Of a DNA stretch of 64,000 nt, positions 1-9,675 are shown in pieces. The stretch comes from Flavobacterium sediminilitoris (lineage in GTDB: Bacteria; Bacteroidota; Bacteroidia; Flavobacteriales; Flavobacteriaceae). The translations under genes and the position numbers were made by a program. Within the stretch, counting starts at the first letter, position 1. Every line of letters begins with the position of its first letter. The DNA is taken from the NCBI RefSeq assembly GCF_023008245.1, contig NZ_CP090145.1:3844001-3908000 (forward strand). The letters run 5' to 3'. The notes below the pieces were generated by a model. The model saw only the letters and a program-made list of their open reading frames with translations, was not told the origin of the DNA and did no database searches.

Positions 1-295
1 TTCAAATTTTCATTTTGAAAAAAACGATACTGAGTTTATAGAAGATAAAAAAAAGATTAAAGAATTAGAACCTTTTTTCAACTTCACTGAAGGGCTTGAA
101 CTGGCTCGAAAAGAAGATAATAAGACTATTATTTATGGAACTAAATTTGGTCCTATAAACATTGAAAATGGAAGAGCCAATTTCTTCTTTCCACTTATAT
201 TTAATGAAGATGGAACTTATGAAATAAGTAAAAAAGAACCTGATAATTATGCCGAACTTTTAAATAAACTATATACTCGTTTAAAAGGAAATTAA
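1..295 (+). CDS. 3' end of a hypothetical protein (partial)
   Basis: An open frame runs in from the left edge and ends with TAA at 293-295. It encodes about 97 residues, rich in Lys, Glu, Phe and Asn, with a charged start and an aromatic middle part containing [11 protein letters not shown] and [12 protein letters not shown]. There are no cysteines, no membrane segment and no motif I recognise. The next gene begins 20 bases downstream on the same strand, so it may share a transcript with the pterin dehydratase gene. The start and the N-terminal domain lie outside the window, so the function cannot be told. That this is a real coding tail is inferred from the uninterrupted frame and from the tight spacing to the next gene. 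Confidence 0.6.
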   Translation, partial: SNFHFEKNDTEFIEDKKKIKELEPFFNFTEGLELARKEDNKTIIYGTKFGPINIENGRANFFFPLIFNEDGTYEISKKEPDNYAELLNKLYTRLKGN

Positions 296-314
296 TTTTA
301 ATTACTTTACTATT

Positions 315-548
315 ATGTGGGAAGAAAAAAATAATGCATTGATTAAATCTTTTGAATTTAAAGATTTTATAGAAGCGTTTAGTTTTATGACTAAAGTGGC
401 TTTAATCGCAGAAAAAATGGATCATCATCCTGAATGGAAAAATGTTTACAACAAAGTTTTAATAAAGCTAACAACTCATGATGCAGGAAATACTATCACT
501 GAAAAAGACAGGTATCTTGCAAAAGCTATTGACTCTTTATTAAAATAA
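315..548 (+). CDS. pterin-4a-carbinolamine dehydratase (PCD/DCoH family)
   Basis: This 77-residue protein matches the 4a-hydroxytetrahydrobiopterin dehydratase family. The diagnostic block is visible: HHPEW at residues 37-41, a Tyr at 45, and LTTHDAG at 52-58. These hold the pterin-binding His residues. The enzyme dehydrates the 4a-carbinolamine made by aromatic amino acid hydroxylases so that the pterin can be recycled; in some bacteria it serves other pterin cofactors. The protein is shorter than the usual 95-110 residues because about 20 N-terminal residues are missing, and no earlier in-frame start was seen. It sits 11 bases before a GyrI-like gene on the same strand and probably shares its transcript. 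The family assignment is firm; the physiological substrate is not shown by the window. Confidence 0.9.
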   Translation: MWEEKNNALIKSFEFKDFIEAFSFMTKVALIAEKMDHHPEWKNVYNKVLIKLTTHDAGNTITEKDRYLAKAIDSLLK

Positions 549-559
549 ATTAAAAAATT

Positions 560-1045
560 ATGGAACCTAAAATCATAACTATTTCGGCAAAGAAAACAAT
601 AGGATTCTCTATTAAAACAAATATGGTAAATGACCAAACAGTAAAAATTTGGCAACAACTAATGCCTAGATTAAAAGAGGTTAAAAATGCTGTAAGCGCT
701 GATTTATTTTCATTACAAGTTTATAATGGTGAAACTTTTGAGGAGTTTACCCCAACTACTGAGTTTACTAAATATGCTTTAGTTGAACTTAAAAATTATG
801 ATTTTATTCCTGAAAGTTTTGAGAAGTTTGAAATTCCAGCCGGACAATATGCTGTTTTCATCCATAAAGGAACTAGTGCCGATTTTCCAAAAACATCTCA
901 AATAATTTATGGAGAATGGTTGCCTAATTCTGAATATAAAATTGACAACAGACCGCATTTTGCTGTTATGGGCGATAAATATTTAGGGCACGAAAATCCT
1001 GAAACCGAAGAAGAAGTTTGGGTTCCTATTCAAAATAAAGTTTAA
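560..1045 (+). CDS. GyrI-like small-molecule-binding domain protein
   Basis: This 161-residue protein looks like a stand-alone effector-binding domain of the GyrI/AraC C-terminal (SOUL-type) superfamily. Features of that fold are an N-terminal strand with GFSIKTNM, a helix around KIWQQLMPRLKEV, a central FEIPAGQYAVFIHKGT strand-turn near residues 90-107, and a final block with Glu and Trp (IYGEWLPNSEYKIDNRPHFAVMG) near 112-140. Such domains bind small hydrophobic or cationic ligands, or inhibit gyrase in the E. coli founder. There is no HTH domain, so it is not a complete regulator. The gene follows the pterin dehydratase closely. Its stop overlaps the stop of the convergent LysM-NlpC gene by four bases, leaving no room for a terminator between them. 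Confidence 0.75.
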   Translation: MEPKIITISAKKTIGFSIKTNMVNDQTVKIWQQLMPRLKEVKNAVSADLFSLQVYNGETFEEFTPTTEFTKYALVELKNYDFIPESFEKFEIPAGQYAVFIHKGTSADFPKTSQIIYGEWLPNSEYKIDNRPHFAVMGDKYLGHENPETEEEVWVPIQNKV

Positions 1046-2151
1046 TTTAAAACTCTATTTATTTGTTTAAATCGATTTGAATAATACGATTCATTTAATG
1101 ATGAAATTATAACTCCTTCTGATGTAGAAGAATGAATAAATTTTATTTCATCATTTGATACTTCTGTTATCATACCTACATGACTAACAATTCCTTTTTT
1201 ACGAGTTGCAAAGAATATCAAATCTCCTTTTTGAGCTTCATTTTTCTTTATTAAACTTCCATAATTAGCTTGTCCTAAAGATGTTCTAGGCAAGGTTAAA
1301 TCAATTTCTTTAAATGTTGTCAACATTAAACCTGAACAGTCAAATCCTTTTGGAGTTGTACCTCCATATTTATATTTTATTCCAATATATTGAGATGCTT
1401 TTTCTATTAAAACATCAGCTTTTCCCATTATCTCTTTTGAAAATTCTTCTACTAATCGAGTTTCCTCCGAGTTTAAAACTACACTATCTTGTTCTATTTC
1501 GGTTATTATAGCTGGCTCTTTATTTCCTTTAATAATTAAATTATAGCCAACTGGAAAATTAGATTTAATTTCAGGATTTAATCTTTCTAGTTCTTGAACA
1601 GTTATTCCGTATTTTTTTGAAACACCATATTTTGTTTCTTTTGGCAAAACAATATGTGTAATATTTTCAATTGTATCATTTACCACATCATTGATTATTA
1701 CAATTGCTTCTGCTGTTTTTTCTTGTTCTACTTTTTTATCTAAGACTATTTCTTTTTTTACTTCTACTATATGTAAAACATCACCTGCTTTTAATTTTTT
1801 AGGTTTTATTTTTGGGTTAAGCTCTGTTAATTTATCTAACGATATGTTATATTTTTTTGAAATACTATAAAAAGATTCTCCTTTTGTTACTTTATGAAAT
1901 TCTGAAATTTCAGTGTTTTTTACAGATAAATCTGTTTTTGTACTTGGTATTTTCAAAACAGTATTCAACTGTAATAATCCTCCTTTTACTTTCGGATTTA
2001 ACTCATATATAGTCGTTTCTTTTATATTATATTTCTTAGCAATTGAATAAATTGTTTCCTCTTTTATTACTTTATGGGTATTATATTTTTGTGCAAATGC
2101 AGTACTATTTATGAGTAATAATAGAAAAAAAACAAGTTTATATTTATTCAT
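1042..2151 (-). CDS. LysM repeat and NlpC/P60 peptidoglycan endopeptidase
   Basis: This 369-residue secreted cell-wall enzyme starts with a signal peptide (hydrophobic residues 7-20, ending AFAQ). Three LysM modules follow at about residues 25-70, 85-130 and 165-210; each has the YSIAKKYNI-type helix and the ELNP-type turn. An NlpC/P60 cysteine peptidase domain fills about 245-369. The catalytic Cys is in FDCSGL, the His in SHVGMI, and the third polar residue is the His of FIHSST. Such enzymes cut the D-Glu to diamino acid bond in peptide stems, with the LysM domains binding glycan. The domain order (LysM first, peptidase last) is standard. A good TTG/TAnnTTTG promoter lies 59 bases upstream at 2210-2238. 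Confidence 0.92.
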   Translation of the reverse strand: MNKYKLVFFLLLLINSTAFAQKYNTHKVIKEETIYSIAKKYNIKETTIYELNPKVKGGLLQLNTVLKIPSTKTDLSVKNTEISEFHKVTKGESFYSISKKYNISLDKLTELNPKIKPKKLKAGDVLHIVEVKKEIVLDKKVEQEKTAEAIVIINDVVNDTIENITHIVLPKETKYGVSKKYGITVQELERLNPEIKSNFPVGYNLIIKGNKEPAIITEIEQDSVVLNSEETRLVEEFSKEIMGKADVLIEKASQYIGIKYKYGGTTPKGFDCSGLMLTTFKEIDLTLPRTSLGQANYGSLIKKNEAQKGDLIFFATRKKGIVSHVGMITEVSNDEIKFIHSSTSEGVIISSLNESYYSNRFKQINRVLN

Positions 2152-2209
2152 GATCTAATTTATTTTTGATTTTTTCCTTAACAACTTTTATTTTTTCGAT
2201 AAAACGTAT

Positions 2210-2238
2210 CAAAGCTAACTTTATTGGATTAAAATCAA
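2210..2238 (-). promoter_or_regulatory. promoter for the LysM-NlpC gene
   Basis: On the minus strand there is TTG (forward CAA at 2236-2238), 18 bases, then TAGCTTTG (forward CAAAGCTA at 2210-2217). This fits the Bacteroidota -33/-7 pattern TTG-N17-23-TAnnTTTG. The predicted start point would give a leader of about 50 bases before the ATG at 2151. This is a pattern match only. Confidence 0.45.
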
Positions 2239-2266
2239 AAGAAAATAACTTTTTTTTAAATTAATT

Positions 2267-3226
2267 TTATGATTTTAAAATAATTTCTATTTGTTTTAGT
2301 TCCAAATCTGAAAAATCTACTTTATTAAGACTCTCTAAATTATCACTTAATTGGTCAACTGAACTTGCTCCAACTAGTACCGATGTAATTCTATTATCCT
2401 TTAAAAGCCATGCAATTGCCATTTGAGCTAATGTTTGCTTTCTGTCTTTTGCAATAGTATTTAAAACCTTTATTTTTCTTATTTTTTCATCAGTAACATC
2501 TGATGTTTGTAAATATCCATTCGGATTTGCTGCTCTAGATTTTTCTGGAATTCCTTTTAAATATTTATTTGTAAGTAATCCTTGAGCTAAAGGAGAAAAA
2601 GCTACACAACCAACTCCATTATGTTCTAAAACATTAAGCAATTTAAATTCCGAAGAACGTTCAAACATAGAGTATTTTACTTGATGAACAATGCATGGAG
2701 TTCCTAATTTTGCCAAAACATTAACAGCTTCTTTTGTTTCTTCCGCATTATAATTACTTATTCCTACATACATAGCTTTTCCTGATTTTACAGCATAATC
2801 TAAAGCAGACATCGTTTCTTCGATAGGTGTATTCGGATCTGGTCTGTGTGAATAGAAAACGTCTACATAATCTAACTTCATTCGTTTTAAACTTTGGTTC
2901 AAACTTGAAATTAGATACTTTCTTGAACCCCATTCTCCATAAGGACCTTCCCACATTTTAAATCCTGCTTTTGTGGTAACAACAAGTTCATCTCTTAGAA
3001 ATCCCTTAAAATTTCTTTCTATTATTTTTCCGAAATTCTCTTCTGCTGAACCTGGAATTGGTCCATAATTATTAGCTAAATCAAAATGAGTAATTCCTTT
3101 ATCAAAAGCATGCTTAACAATATTTTCCCCATTTTCAAAATGATCTACCGAACCAAAATTATGCCATAAGCCTAGAGAAATTTGAGGTAATAATAAACCA
3201 CTTTTGCCACATCTATTATATTTCAT
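2267..3226 (-). CDS. aldo/keto reductase (YghZ/Kv-beta-like, L-glyceraldehyde 3-phosphate reductase type)
   Basis: This 319-residue cytosolic NADPH-dependent oxidoreductase has a TIM-barrel fold. The catalytic tetrad is visible: Asp49 and Tyr54 in FDLANNYG, Lys86 in TTKAG, and His127 in FYSHRPD. The sequence SLGLWHNFG near the start and the PNTPIEETM segment after the His are typical of the AKR12-14/Kv-beta-like group that includes YghZ, which reduces L-glyceraldehyde 3-phosphate and methylglyoxal. The NADPH-binding segment VGASSVDQLSDNL lies near the C-terminus, and the length is normal. It lies downstream of the carboxylase operon on the same strand after a gap of 67 bases, so it may be read through from it, but no functional link is evident. 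The true substrate cannot be told from sequence. Confidence 0.9.
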   Translation of the reverse strand: MKYNRCGKSGLLLPQISLGLWHNFGSVDHFENGENIVKHAFDKGITHFDLANNYGPIPGSAEENFGKIIERNFKGFLRDELVVTTKAGFKMWEGPYGEWGSRKYLISSLNQSLKRMKLDYVDVFYSHRPDPNTPIEETMSALDYAVKSGKAMYVGISNYNAEETKEAVNVLAKLGTPCIVHQVKYSMFERSSEFKLLNVLEHNGVGCVAFSPLAQGLLTNKYLKGIPEKSRAANPNGYLQTSDVTDEKIRKIKVLNTIAKDRKQTLAQMAIAWLLKDNRITSVLVGASSVDQLSDNLESLNKVDFSDLELKQIEIILKS

Positions 3227-3293
3227 AAAAATAATATTAAATAGTTCCCAAAGTAAAATTACTCTAGGAACCTAAATATACAATTCTATTTTT

Positions 3294-4835
3294 TTATAAC
3301 GGAATATTTCCGTGTTTACGTTTTGGCATATCCACCGTTTTATGTTCTAAAATACTAAATGCTTTTAGCAATTTACGTCTTGTATCCTGTGGTAAAATAA
3401 CCTCATCAATAAATCCACGTTGCGCTGCACTATATGGATTTGCAAATTTTTCAGCATATTCTGCTTCTTTTTCCAATAGCTTCGCTTCATGATCATCTGC
3501 TTCAGCAATTTCTTTCTTAAAGATAATTTCAGAAGCCCCTTTTGCTCCCATTACTGCAATTTCTGCACTTGGCCAAGCAAAGTTAAAATCAGCTCCGATA
3601 TGTTTTGAATTCATTACGTCATATGCACCACCATAAGCTTTACGCGTAATAACCGTTACTTTTGGCACCGTAGCTTCACTCAACGCGTATAACAATTTCG
3701 CACCATGAACAATAATACCATTCCATTCTTGGTCTGTTCCTGGTAAGAAACCTGGCACATCCACTAATACCAACAATGGGATATTGAATGCATCACAAAA
3801 ACGAGTAAAACGAGCCGCTTTTATTGATGAGTTCACATCCAAACAACCTGCTAAAAACATAGGCTGATTGGCCACTACCCCAACACTTCTACCTCCGATA
3901 CGTGCAAAACCAACAATGATATTTTCAGCATAATTTTTATGAATTTCATAAAACGAATCTTCATCAATTACACCTTGGATTACGTCGTGCATATCGTATG
4001 GTTTATTCGCATTATCTGGAATAATAGACGTTAATTGCTCACGGATTTCATTACCCAATTCAAAAGGTACTTTTGTCGTCACCTCTTTATTACTTTGTGG
4101 TAAGTAACTTAACAAACGTTTTACATCTTCCAAACATTCTACATCATTTGAAGACGTAATATGTGCAACTCCAGATTTTGTAGAGTGTGTACTTGCCCCA
4201 CCTAATTCTTCAGAAGTTACTTCCTCATTGGTAACTGTTTTTACCACGTTTGGACCGGTTACAAACATATAACTACTTCCTTCTACCATCATGGTAAAAT
4301 CCGTCATGGCAGGCGAGTAAACGGCTCCACCAGCACAAGGTCCCATGATAGCCGAAATTTGAGGAATTACTCCAGATGCTTGTACGTTACGATAAAAGAT
4401 ATCAGCATAACCACCTAATGAACGTACACCTTCTTGAATACGTGCTCCACCTGAGTCGTTTAATCCAATCATTGGAACCCCCGCTTTTAAGGCCATATCC
4501 ATTACTTTACAGATTTTCTCTGCATGTGTTTCTGAAAGTGCACCTCCAAAAACTGTAAAATCTTGTGCAAAAACATACACGGGACGACCATTAATTGTTC
4601 CGTAACCTGTAATTACACCATCACCATAGTACACTTCTTTTTGCATACCAAAATCAGTAGTACGATGGGTTACCAAAGCGCCAATTTCTTCAAAAGAACC
4701 TTCATCCATTAAATAATTAACACGCTCACGAGCCGTTAATTTTTTCTTTTCATGTTGCTTTGCTATTCGCTTTTCACCTCCACCTAAATAGGCTTGAGCT
4801 AATTTATCTTCTAATGTTTTAATTTTATTTTCCAT
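3294..4835 (-). CDS. pccB: acyl-CoA carboxylase carboxyltransferase subunit (propionyl-CoA carboxylase beta)
   Basis: This 513-residue carboxyltransferase moves the carboxyl group from carboxybiotin to an acyl-CoA. The crotonase-like N and C halves are both complete. The acyl-CoA oxyanion glycines sit in [11 protein letters not shown] near residue 125-135, and the biotin-side glycines in [11 protein letters not shown] near 400. Length and sequence style (opening [21 protein letters not shown]) are those of PccB and related decarboxylases rather than the split AccA/AccD of fatty acid synthesis. It ends the three-gene run BCCP, biotin carboxylase, carboxyltransferase, with five bases between it and the biotin carboxylase. 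Propionyl-CoA is the likely substrate, giving methylmalonyl-CoA; acetyl-CoA or a branched acyl-CoA cannot be excluded from sequence alone. Confidence 0.93.
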   Translation of the reverse strand: MENKIKTLEDKLAQAYLGGGEKRIAKQHEKKKLTARERVNYLMDEGSFEEIGALVTHRTTDFGMQKEVYYGDGVITGYGTINGRPVYVFAQDFTVFGGALSETHAEKICKVMDMALKAGVPMIGLNDSGGARIQEGVRSLGGYADIFYRNVQASGVIPQISAIMGPCAGGAVYSPAMTDFTMMVEGSSYMFVTGPNVVKTVTNEEVTSEELGGASTHSTKSGVAHITSSNDVECLEDVKRLLSYLPQSNKEVTTKVPFELGNEIREQLTSIIPDNANKPYDMHDVIQGVIDEDSFYEIHKNYAENIIVGFARIGGRSVGVVANQPMFLAGCLDVNSSIKAARFTRFCDAFNIPLLVLVDVPGFLPGTDQEWNGIIVHGAKLLYALSEATVPKVTVITRKAYGGAYDVMNSKHIGADFNFAWPSAEIAVMGAKGASEIIFKKEIAEADDHEAKLLEKEAEYAEKFANPYSAAQRGFIDEVILPQDTRRKLLKAFSILEHKTVDMPKRKHGNIPL

Positions 4836-4840
4836 CCTGA

Positions 4841-6298
4841 TTAGTTGATTGGTAAACGTAAGATTTTTTGATCTTCCAAATATTGCTTTAAGGCTACTAC
4901 AGCAGCAATTTCAGCTTCCTTTTCAGCTTGTGCTTTTAATACTTCTGCATCGTAATATTTCTTAACGAAGTGCGTATCAAAATCTCCTGAACGGAATGCT
5001 TCATGCTCCATTACAAAAGTTCCAAAAGGCAAAGTAGTACTAATACCTTCAACTTTATAATTCGCAATAGCTTCAATCATTAACTCAATTGATTCCTCAC
5101 GTGTTTTTCCATAAGTAATCAATTTTGCCAACATTGGATCGTAATAAATTGGCACATCCATACCTTGTTCGAAACCGTTATCTACACGAATTCCGTTACC
5201 AACTGGAATTTGGTATACCTCCAAATTACCTACACTCGGTAAAAAGTCATTTAATGGGTCTTCCGCGTATACACGTAACTCCATAGCATGACCGTTTATT
5301 TTTAAATCTTCTTGCTTTATTTGAAGTGCTTCCCCTCTAGCTACACGAATTTGCATTTCAACCAAATCCATTCCGGTAATCATTTCCGTAACAGGGTGCT
5401 CTACTTGCAAACGCGTATTCATTTCAAGGAAATAGAAATTTTTATTTTCATCCAATAAAAACTCAACTGTTCCTGCACCAATGTAATCACACGCTTTAGC
5501 AACTTTTACAGCTGCCTCACCCATTGCTTTACGAATTTCAGGTGTTAATACCGAAGAAGGAGCCTCTTCCACTACTTTTTGATGACGACGTTGTACCGAA
5601 CATTCTCTTTCAAATAAATACAAGATATTTCCATGACCATCGGCCATTACTTGAATTTCAATGTGACGTGGTGACCCCACATATTTCTCAATAAAAACAG
5701 AACCGTCTCCAAAAGCAGAAGTTGCTTCAGAAATAGCACGATTCATTTGCGATTCGAATTCGGCTTCATTATTCACCACGCGCATTCCTTTTCCACCACC
5801 TCCAGCGGCAGCTTTAATCAGGATAGGAAAACCAATTTGAACTGCAATTTCTTTTGCTTTGGCAACATCTGTAATTGCTTCATCTACACCAGGCACCATA
5901 GGAATCTCATAATCTTTAACCGCATCTTTTGCTGCTAATTTATTTCCCATCATGTGCATCGCTTTCGACTTAGGTCCGATGAAAGTGATGTTGTTTTTTT
6001 CTACCAAATCGGCGAAATCTGCATTCTCACTCAAGAATCCGTATCCAGGGTGAATACCATCCACTCTAAGTGTTTTACAAACTTCAATAATTTTATCGCC
6101 CCTTAAATAGGATTGATTCGATGGTGCTTCCCCTATACAAACCGCTTCATCTGCAAATTTAACATGAGGCGCATTTCTATCGGCTACCGAATAAACAGCA
6201 ACGGTTTTAATTCCCATTTTCTTTGCTGTTTGCATAACTCTTATGGCAATTTCACCACGATTTGCAACTAATATCTTTTTCATCTTATTCGAATTCAA
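4841..6298 (-). CDS. accC: biotin carboxylase subunit of acyl-CoA carboxylase
   Basis: This 485-residue enzyme uses ATP and bicarbonate to carboxylate biotin on the carrier protein. It starts with the biotin carboxylase N domain ([15 protein letters not shown]), followed by the ATP-grasp domain with the Gly-rich loop [12 protein letters not shown] near residues 163-174, the [15 protein letters not shown] segment, and the catalytic [14 protein letters not shown] near 295-308. The C domain contains LRVYAEDP. A tail of about 35 residues ([20 protein letters not shown]) is longer than in E. coli AccC. No biotin-carrier domain is fused; the carrier is the separate gene upstream, whose end overlaps this start by 14 bases, indicating translational coupling. 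Confidence 0.94.
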   Translation of the reverse strand: MNSNKMKKILVANRGEIAIRVMQTAKKMGIKTVAVYSVADRNAPHVKFADEAVCIGEAPSNQSYLRGDKIIEVCKTLRVDGIHPGYGFLSENADFADLVEKNNITFIGPKSKAMHMMGNKLAAKDAVKDYEIPMVPGVDEAITDVAKAKEIAVQIGFPILIKAAAGGGGKGMRVVNNEAEFESQMNRAISEATSAFGDGSVFIEKYVGSPRHIEIQVMADGHGNILYLFERECSVQRRHQKVVEEAPSSVLTPEIRKAMGEAAVKVAKACDYIGAGTVEFLLDENKNFYFLEMNTRLQVEHPVTEMITGMDLVEMQIRVARGEALQIKQEDLKINGHAMELRVYAEDPLNDFLPSVGNLEVYQIPVGNGIRVDNGFEQGMDVPIYYDPMLAKLITYGKTREESIELMIEAIANYKVEGISTTLPFGTFVMEHEAFRSGDFDTHFVKKYYDAEVLKAQAEKEAEIAAVVALKQYLEDQKILRLPIN

Positions 6299-6770
6299 TT
6301 AATAAAGCTCCTTTTTCAACCGCAGCACCTTTTGTCATGCTTATTGATTTAATCACTCCATCACGAGGCGACACAATACTGTTTTCCATTTTCATCGCTT
6401 CTAGAATTAATAAAGGATCGTTTTCTTTTACTTCTTGACCTACTGCTACCGAAATTTCTAAAATCAAACCGGGCATTGGTGCTTTAATAGCATTTACTTG
6501 CTTTGCCGAACCAATCTCAAAGCCCATTTCTTTGATAAGAATATCCAAAGCATTAGCAATGGCAACAGTATAGGTTTCATTATTAACTTTTACTGTATAG
6601 GTTTTATTGATAAAATCGGTTGCTATTATTTCAGCTTGGTAAGGCGTATTGTTTTTTAAAATGTGAAATTTATTTTTTTCAACACTTACTGCATCTAATT
6701 GCGCCACAACATCACTTTCAACATCAAATTGAAACGTATTGTTTACGTTTAACTTATAATGATTACTCAT
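6285..6770 (-). CDS. biotin carboxyl carrier protein of acyl-CoA carboxylase
   Basis: This 161-residue carrier has the biotinylation motif EAMKMEN with the target Lys at residue 127. The C-terminal biotinyl domain (about 90-161) has the usual pattern IKAPMPGLI, the EAMKMEN hairpin, and a final strand ending ALLIEFE. The first 85 residues resemble the BT domain of propionyl-CoA carboxylase alpha subunits, which mediates contact with the beta subunit, so biotin carboxylase and carrier are here a split PccA. It is the first gene of the operon and overlaps the biotin carboxylase by 14 bases. No clear promoter was seen in the 70 bases before the radical SAM gene, which may therefore be upstream in the same transcript. 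Confidence 0.9.
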   Translation of the reverse strand: MSNHYKLNVNNTFQFDVESDVVAQLDAVSVEKNKFHILKNNTPYQAEIIATDFINKTYTVKVNNETYTVAIANALDILIKEMGFEIGSAKQVNAIKAPMPGLILEISVAVGQEVKENDPLLILEAMKMENSIVSPRDGVIKSISMTKGAAVEKGALLIEFE

Positions 6771-6840
6771 ATTTTTACTTTTAAGAGGCGTAAAAATACT
6801 AAAAAGAAATTGTTTAGATAAAAGGATCAGCGTTAAATGT

Positions 6841-9030
6841 CTACAAAACTAATAAGCCGTACTCTTTTAAAGTCAACAACTGTTTAGAATACCAAAACAA
6901 TTCAAAGTCGTCAAAATGTGACTCAAAGTCAGCTTTCAATTGCTGGAATGTTGTTGTCTTTTCATTTGTAACAGCCAGTGAATTCAATTTTTCAACCAAC
7001 CATAATCCTTTTTCCTCCTCTAGCATTATATCAAAAGTATGGGTAGGCTGATGAAAGGTCATTTTCAACATCACCCAAGAACTCCCTTTCTTCGATTTGG
7101 TAAATTTTGCAGTTATTGGATTTCCTCCAGTCCAGACAATTTTAGCATTGTTTTTTGTAGTGAGAATTGCTACTTTTTCCAATGCGTTTTGAATAAAATC
7201 GGGAGCTATTTTTGTTCGCGGAATTTTAAAATCAAACCAATCCTGCAGCTCATAATCAAAACAAATACCGTGCATGTAATTGAACAAAGACTTCTTTAGT
7301 CCGAAACTAAATTTATCGTGATTGATACCTGTTTTATCTTTAAAAGCTACATCATTATTCGCAAAGGTAATTTCATTTAGCTGCGGTACTACACCAAACT
7401 CTTCCGGATTCATCCCAACGGGACTATGCACTGTCATGGCAAATTGATGCCAAAAACCCGATTGCAACACCCCAACTTCAAACAACTGACGCACCATCTC
7501 CAAACTATCTACCGTCTCTTGAACGGTTTGTGTTGGATAGCCGTACATTAAGTAAGCATGTACCATAATACCCGATGCTGTAAAATTGCGTGTTACTTGC
7601 GCAACTTGTTCCACAGTAACCCCCTTTTTAATAAGAGCCAACAAACGATCGGAAGCTACTTCTAATCCTCCTGAAACGGCAATACAGCCTGAAAGCTTTA
7701 ACAACAAACATAAATCTTGCGTAAAACTCTTCTCAAATCGAATATTTGTCCACCATGTTACCGCAAGTTTACGACGCAAGATTTCCAAAGCCAATTCACG
7801 CATAAGCGCAGGTGGCGCAGCCTCATCCACAAAATGAAAACCTGTTTCACCTGTTTGTGCAATGAGTTCTTCCATACGATCCACCAACATTTTGGCAGCA
7901 ATCGGTTCGTACAGTTTGATGTAATCCAATGAAATATCACAGAAAGTACATTTACCCCAATAACAACCATGTGCCATCGTCAATTTATTCCATCTCCCAT
8001 CACTCCACAAACTGTGCATAGGATTCGCTATCTCAATAACCGATATGTATTGATCTAGTAGTAAATCGGAATAATCAGGTGTTCCTACTTCACTCTGTTT
8101 GTAATCCGCTTGAATCATATCATTTTTATAAACCACCTCTCCATTCTCAAGCAAAAATGTACGTTTATACAATTGAGGAGCTTCATTTAAAACCACATTT
8201 TTATGCAATAGCTCTACAGGTAGTTCTCCATCATCTAATGTAATAAAATCGAAAAACTCAAAAACACGCTTGTCTTTTAAATCCCGTAACTCTGTATTGG
8301 GAAAACCGCCACCCATTCCAGTTTTCACGGAAGGATAATGCAGTTTTATGTATTGCGCACATCGAAATGCACTGTACAAATTACCAGGAAAAGGAACCGA
8401 AAACAAAACTAATTTAGGGTTTGCTTCTTCTATTCTTTCCTTTAAAATCTGTAAGGTTATTTTATCTATGTAAGTTAGTGAAAGTTGTAATTCCGAGTAG
8501 AGTTCGTCAAACGAATTAGCACTTCTCCCCAATCGTTCCGCATAGCGACTAAAACCAAAGTTTTCATCGACACACTCCACAATAAAATCCGATAAATCTT
8601 CTAGATATAGTGTTGCTAAATGCTTCGCTTTGTCCTGCATTCCCATATTTCCAAACGCCCACTCCATATCATCCAATTGGGAAAATCGAAATGCTTCAGG
8701 TAAAAAGTTACCCGAACAAATTTGTCGTGCTAATGTAGGCTGCTTCCCTTGTAAAAAGGCAATAACAGTGTCTATTGTTTTGATATATTCGTTTTGAAGT
8801 GCAATTATTCGTAAAACGTTTTCAGAAAAATCATTTTCTGCTAAGTCAACACTTTCAAAAATATTTAGCAATCCTTCTTTTGAAAACAATTTTAAAATCA
8901 CCTCTATTCCCAAATCCATTTGATAGGAATCAATACCCTTAGTATTTAAAAATCCTTTTAAATAGGCTGTAGCTGGATATGGTGTATTCAGCTGTGTGAA
9001 AGGCGGTGTAATGAGTAAAATATCTTTCAT
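6841..9030 (-). CDS. B12-binding-domain radical SAM protein
   Basis: This 729-residue protein starts like a cobalamin-binding radical SAM enzyme: MKDILLITPPFTQLNTPYPATAYL is the usual first strand and loop of the Rossmann-like B12 domain, and GGGFPNTEL near residue 240 is typical of its end. The radical SAM core follows with HGCYWGKCTFC near 355-365, the SAM glycine segment and the strand VSGGLEVASDRLL. The cluster spacing is CX4CX2C, one residue longer than the textbook CX3CX2C. The C-terminal 200 residues match no domain I know. The substrate is unknown; members act in methylation, ring contraction or peptide modification. Neighbours (a carboxylase operon downstream and a dead regulator upstream) give no clue. 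Confidence 0.85.
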   Translation of the reverse strand: MKDILLITPPFTQLNTPYPATAYLKGFLNTKGIDSYQMDLGIEVILKLFSKEGLLNIFESVDLAENDFSENVLRIIALQNEYIKTIDTVIAFLQGKQPTLARQICSGNFLPEAFRFSQLDDMEWAFGNMGMQDKAKHLATLYLEDLSDFIVECVDENFGFSRYAERLGRSANSFDELYSELQLSLTYIDKITLQILKERIEEANPKLVLFSVPFPGNLYSAFRCAQYIKLHYPSVKTGMGGGFPNTELRDLKDKRVFEFFDFITLDDGELPVELLHKNVVLNEAPQLYKRTFLLENGEVVYKNDMIQADYKQSEVGTPDYSDLLLDQYISVIEIANPMHSLWSDGRWNKLTMAHGCYWGKCTFCDISLDYIKLYEPIAAKMLVDRMEELIAQTGETGFHFVDEAAPPALMRELALEILRRKLAVTWWTNIRFEKSFTQDLCLLLKLSGCIAVSGGLEVASDRLLALIKKGVTVEQVAQVTRNFTASGIMVHAYLMYGYPTQTVQETVDSLEMVRQLFEVGVLQSGFWHQFAMTVHSPVGMNPEEFGVVPQLNEITFANNDVAFKDKTGINHDKFSFGLKKSLFNYMHGICFDYELQDWFDFKIPRTKIAPDFIQNALEKVAILTTKNNAKIVWTGGNPITAKFTKSKKGSSWVMLKMTFHQPTHTFDIMLEEEKGLWLVEKLNSLAVTNEKTTTFQQLKADFESHFDDFELFWYSKQLLTLKEYGLLVL

Positions 9031-9053
9031 TATAAATTAAAAAGAAGACAAAA

Positions 9054-9399
9054 TTACTCCATCTCTTTTAGAATATTATGTATTTGTTGGATTTTATCTA
9101 TAGGTAAAGCATTTATTTTATTAATTAACTAGTTATCAATCTCTTTTTTGGTAAGTGTATGTAGCGCATGATACTTTGGAATGGGGTCTTTTTAAGAAGG
9201 TTTAAAATCTAAAATATCGTTTGGAGTGCAATTAAAGCCTCAGCAAAACTTTTCAAGACGTTCTAAATTTATTTCCTGCACTCTATTATTTGTGAGCTTG
9301 GTAGCGTAACCTGCTGAGTAACCGTTCTTAGTTAGATAAGTAATAAGGTCTTGCTATACCTTTCAGTTTAAAGATGCGAACAAAATTAAAGTAAATCAT
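9054..9399 (-). pseudogene. decayed XRE-family helix-turn-helix regulator
   Basis: Reading the minus strand from ATG at 9399-9397 gives MIYFNFVRIFKLKGIARPYYL. The frame then shifts by one base and continues TKNGYSAGYATKLTNNRVQEI, NLERLEKFC, stop, GFNCTPNDILDFKPS, stop, KDPIPKYHALHTLTKKEIDN, stop, LINKINALPIDKIQQIHNIL, ending with TAA at 9056-9054. In order these are the parts of a small Bacteroidota XRE regulator (HTH with a CTPNDIL segment, then a C-terminal helix). One frameshift and three in-frame stops in about 112 codons show that it is dead. The sequence order remains intact, so the decay is by point changes and not by insertion. It lies just upstream of the radical SAM gene, which it might once have regulated. 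Confidence 0.85.
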
Positions 9400-9675
9400 A
9401 ATTTTTATTTCAAAAATAATAAAAAAACACTAAGATATAGTACTATAATAACAAGTAATAGAAATAAATTAATAAGAAATAAAAACAAGATAAATAAGAT
9501 ATAATAAAAGAATAGTAAGGTGTAAAGAAAATTGCATTGAAATTAAAATAGACCTACTACTTATCCTTTTGTAATTTAAATATTATTTTGTAAGTAAGTC
9601 AATAGAAATAATTATTTATTCATTCTTTTTATCCGTTTAAGTACTATTTTTGAAACTTTATTTTAAGATTTAAAT
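9400..9675. other. AT-rich intergenic region
   Basis: About 275 bases with very high AT content between the dead XRE gene and the large secreted protein gene. No coding frame, tRNA or strong hairpin was seen. A TATTTTTG at 9645-9652 fits the -7 element TAnnTTTG for the gene starting at 9676, but no TTG lies at the right distance before it. Confidence 0.5.
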
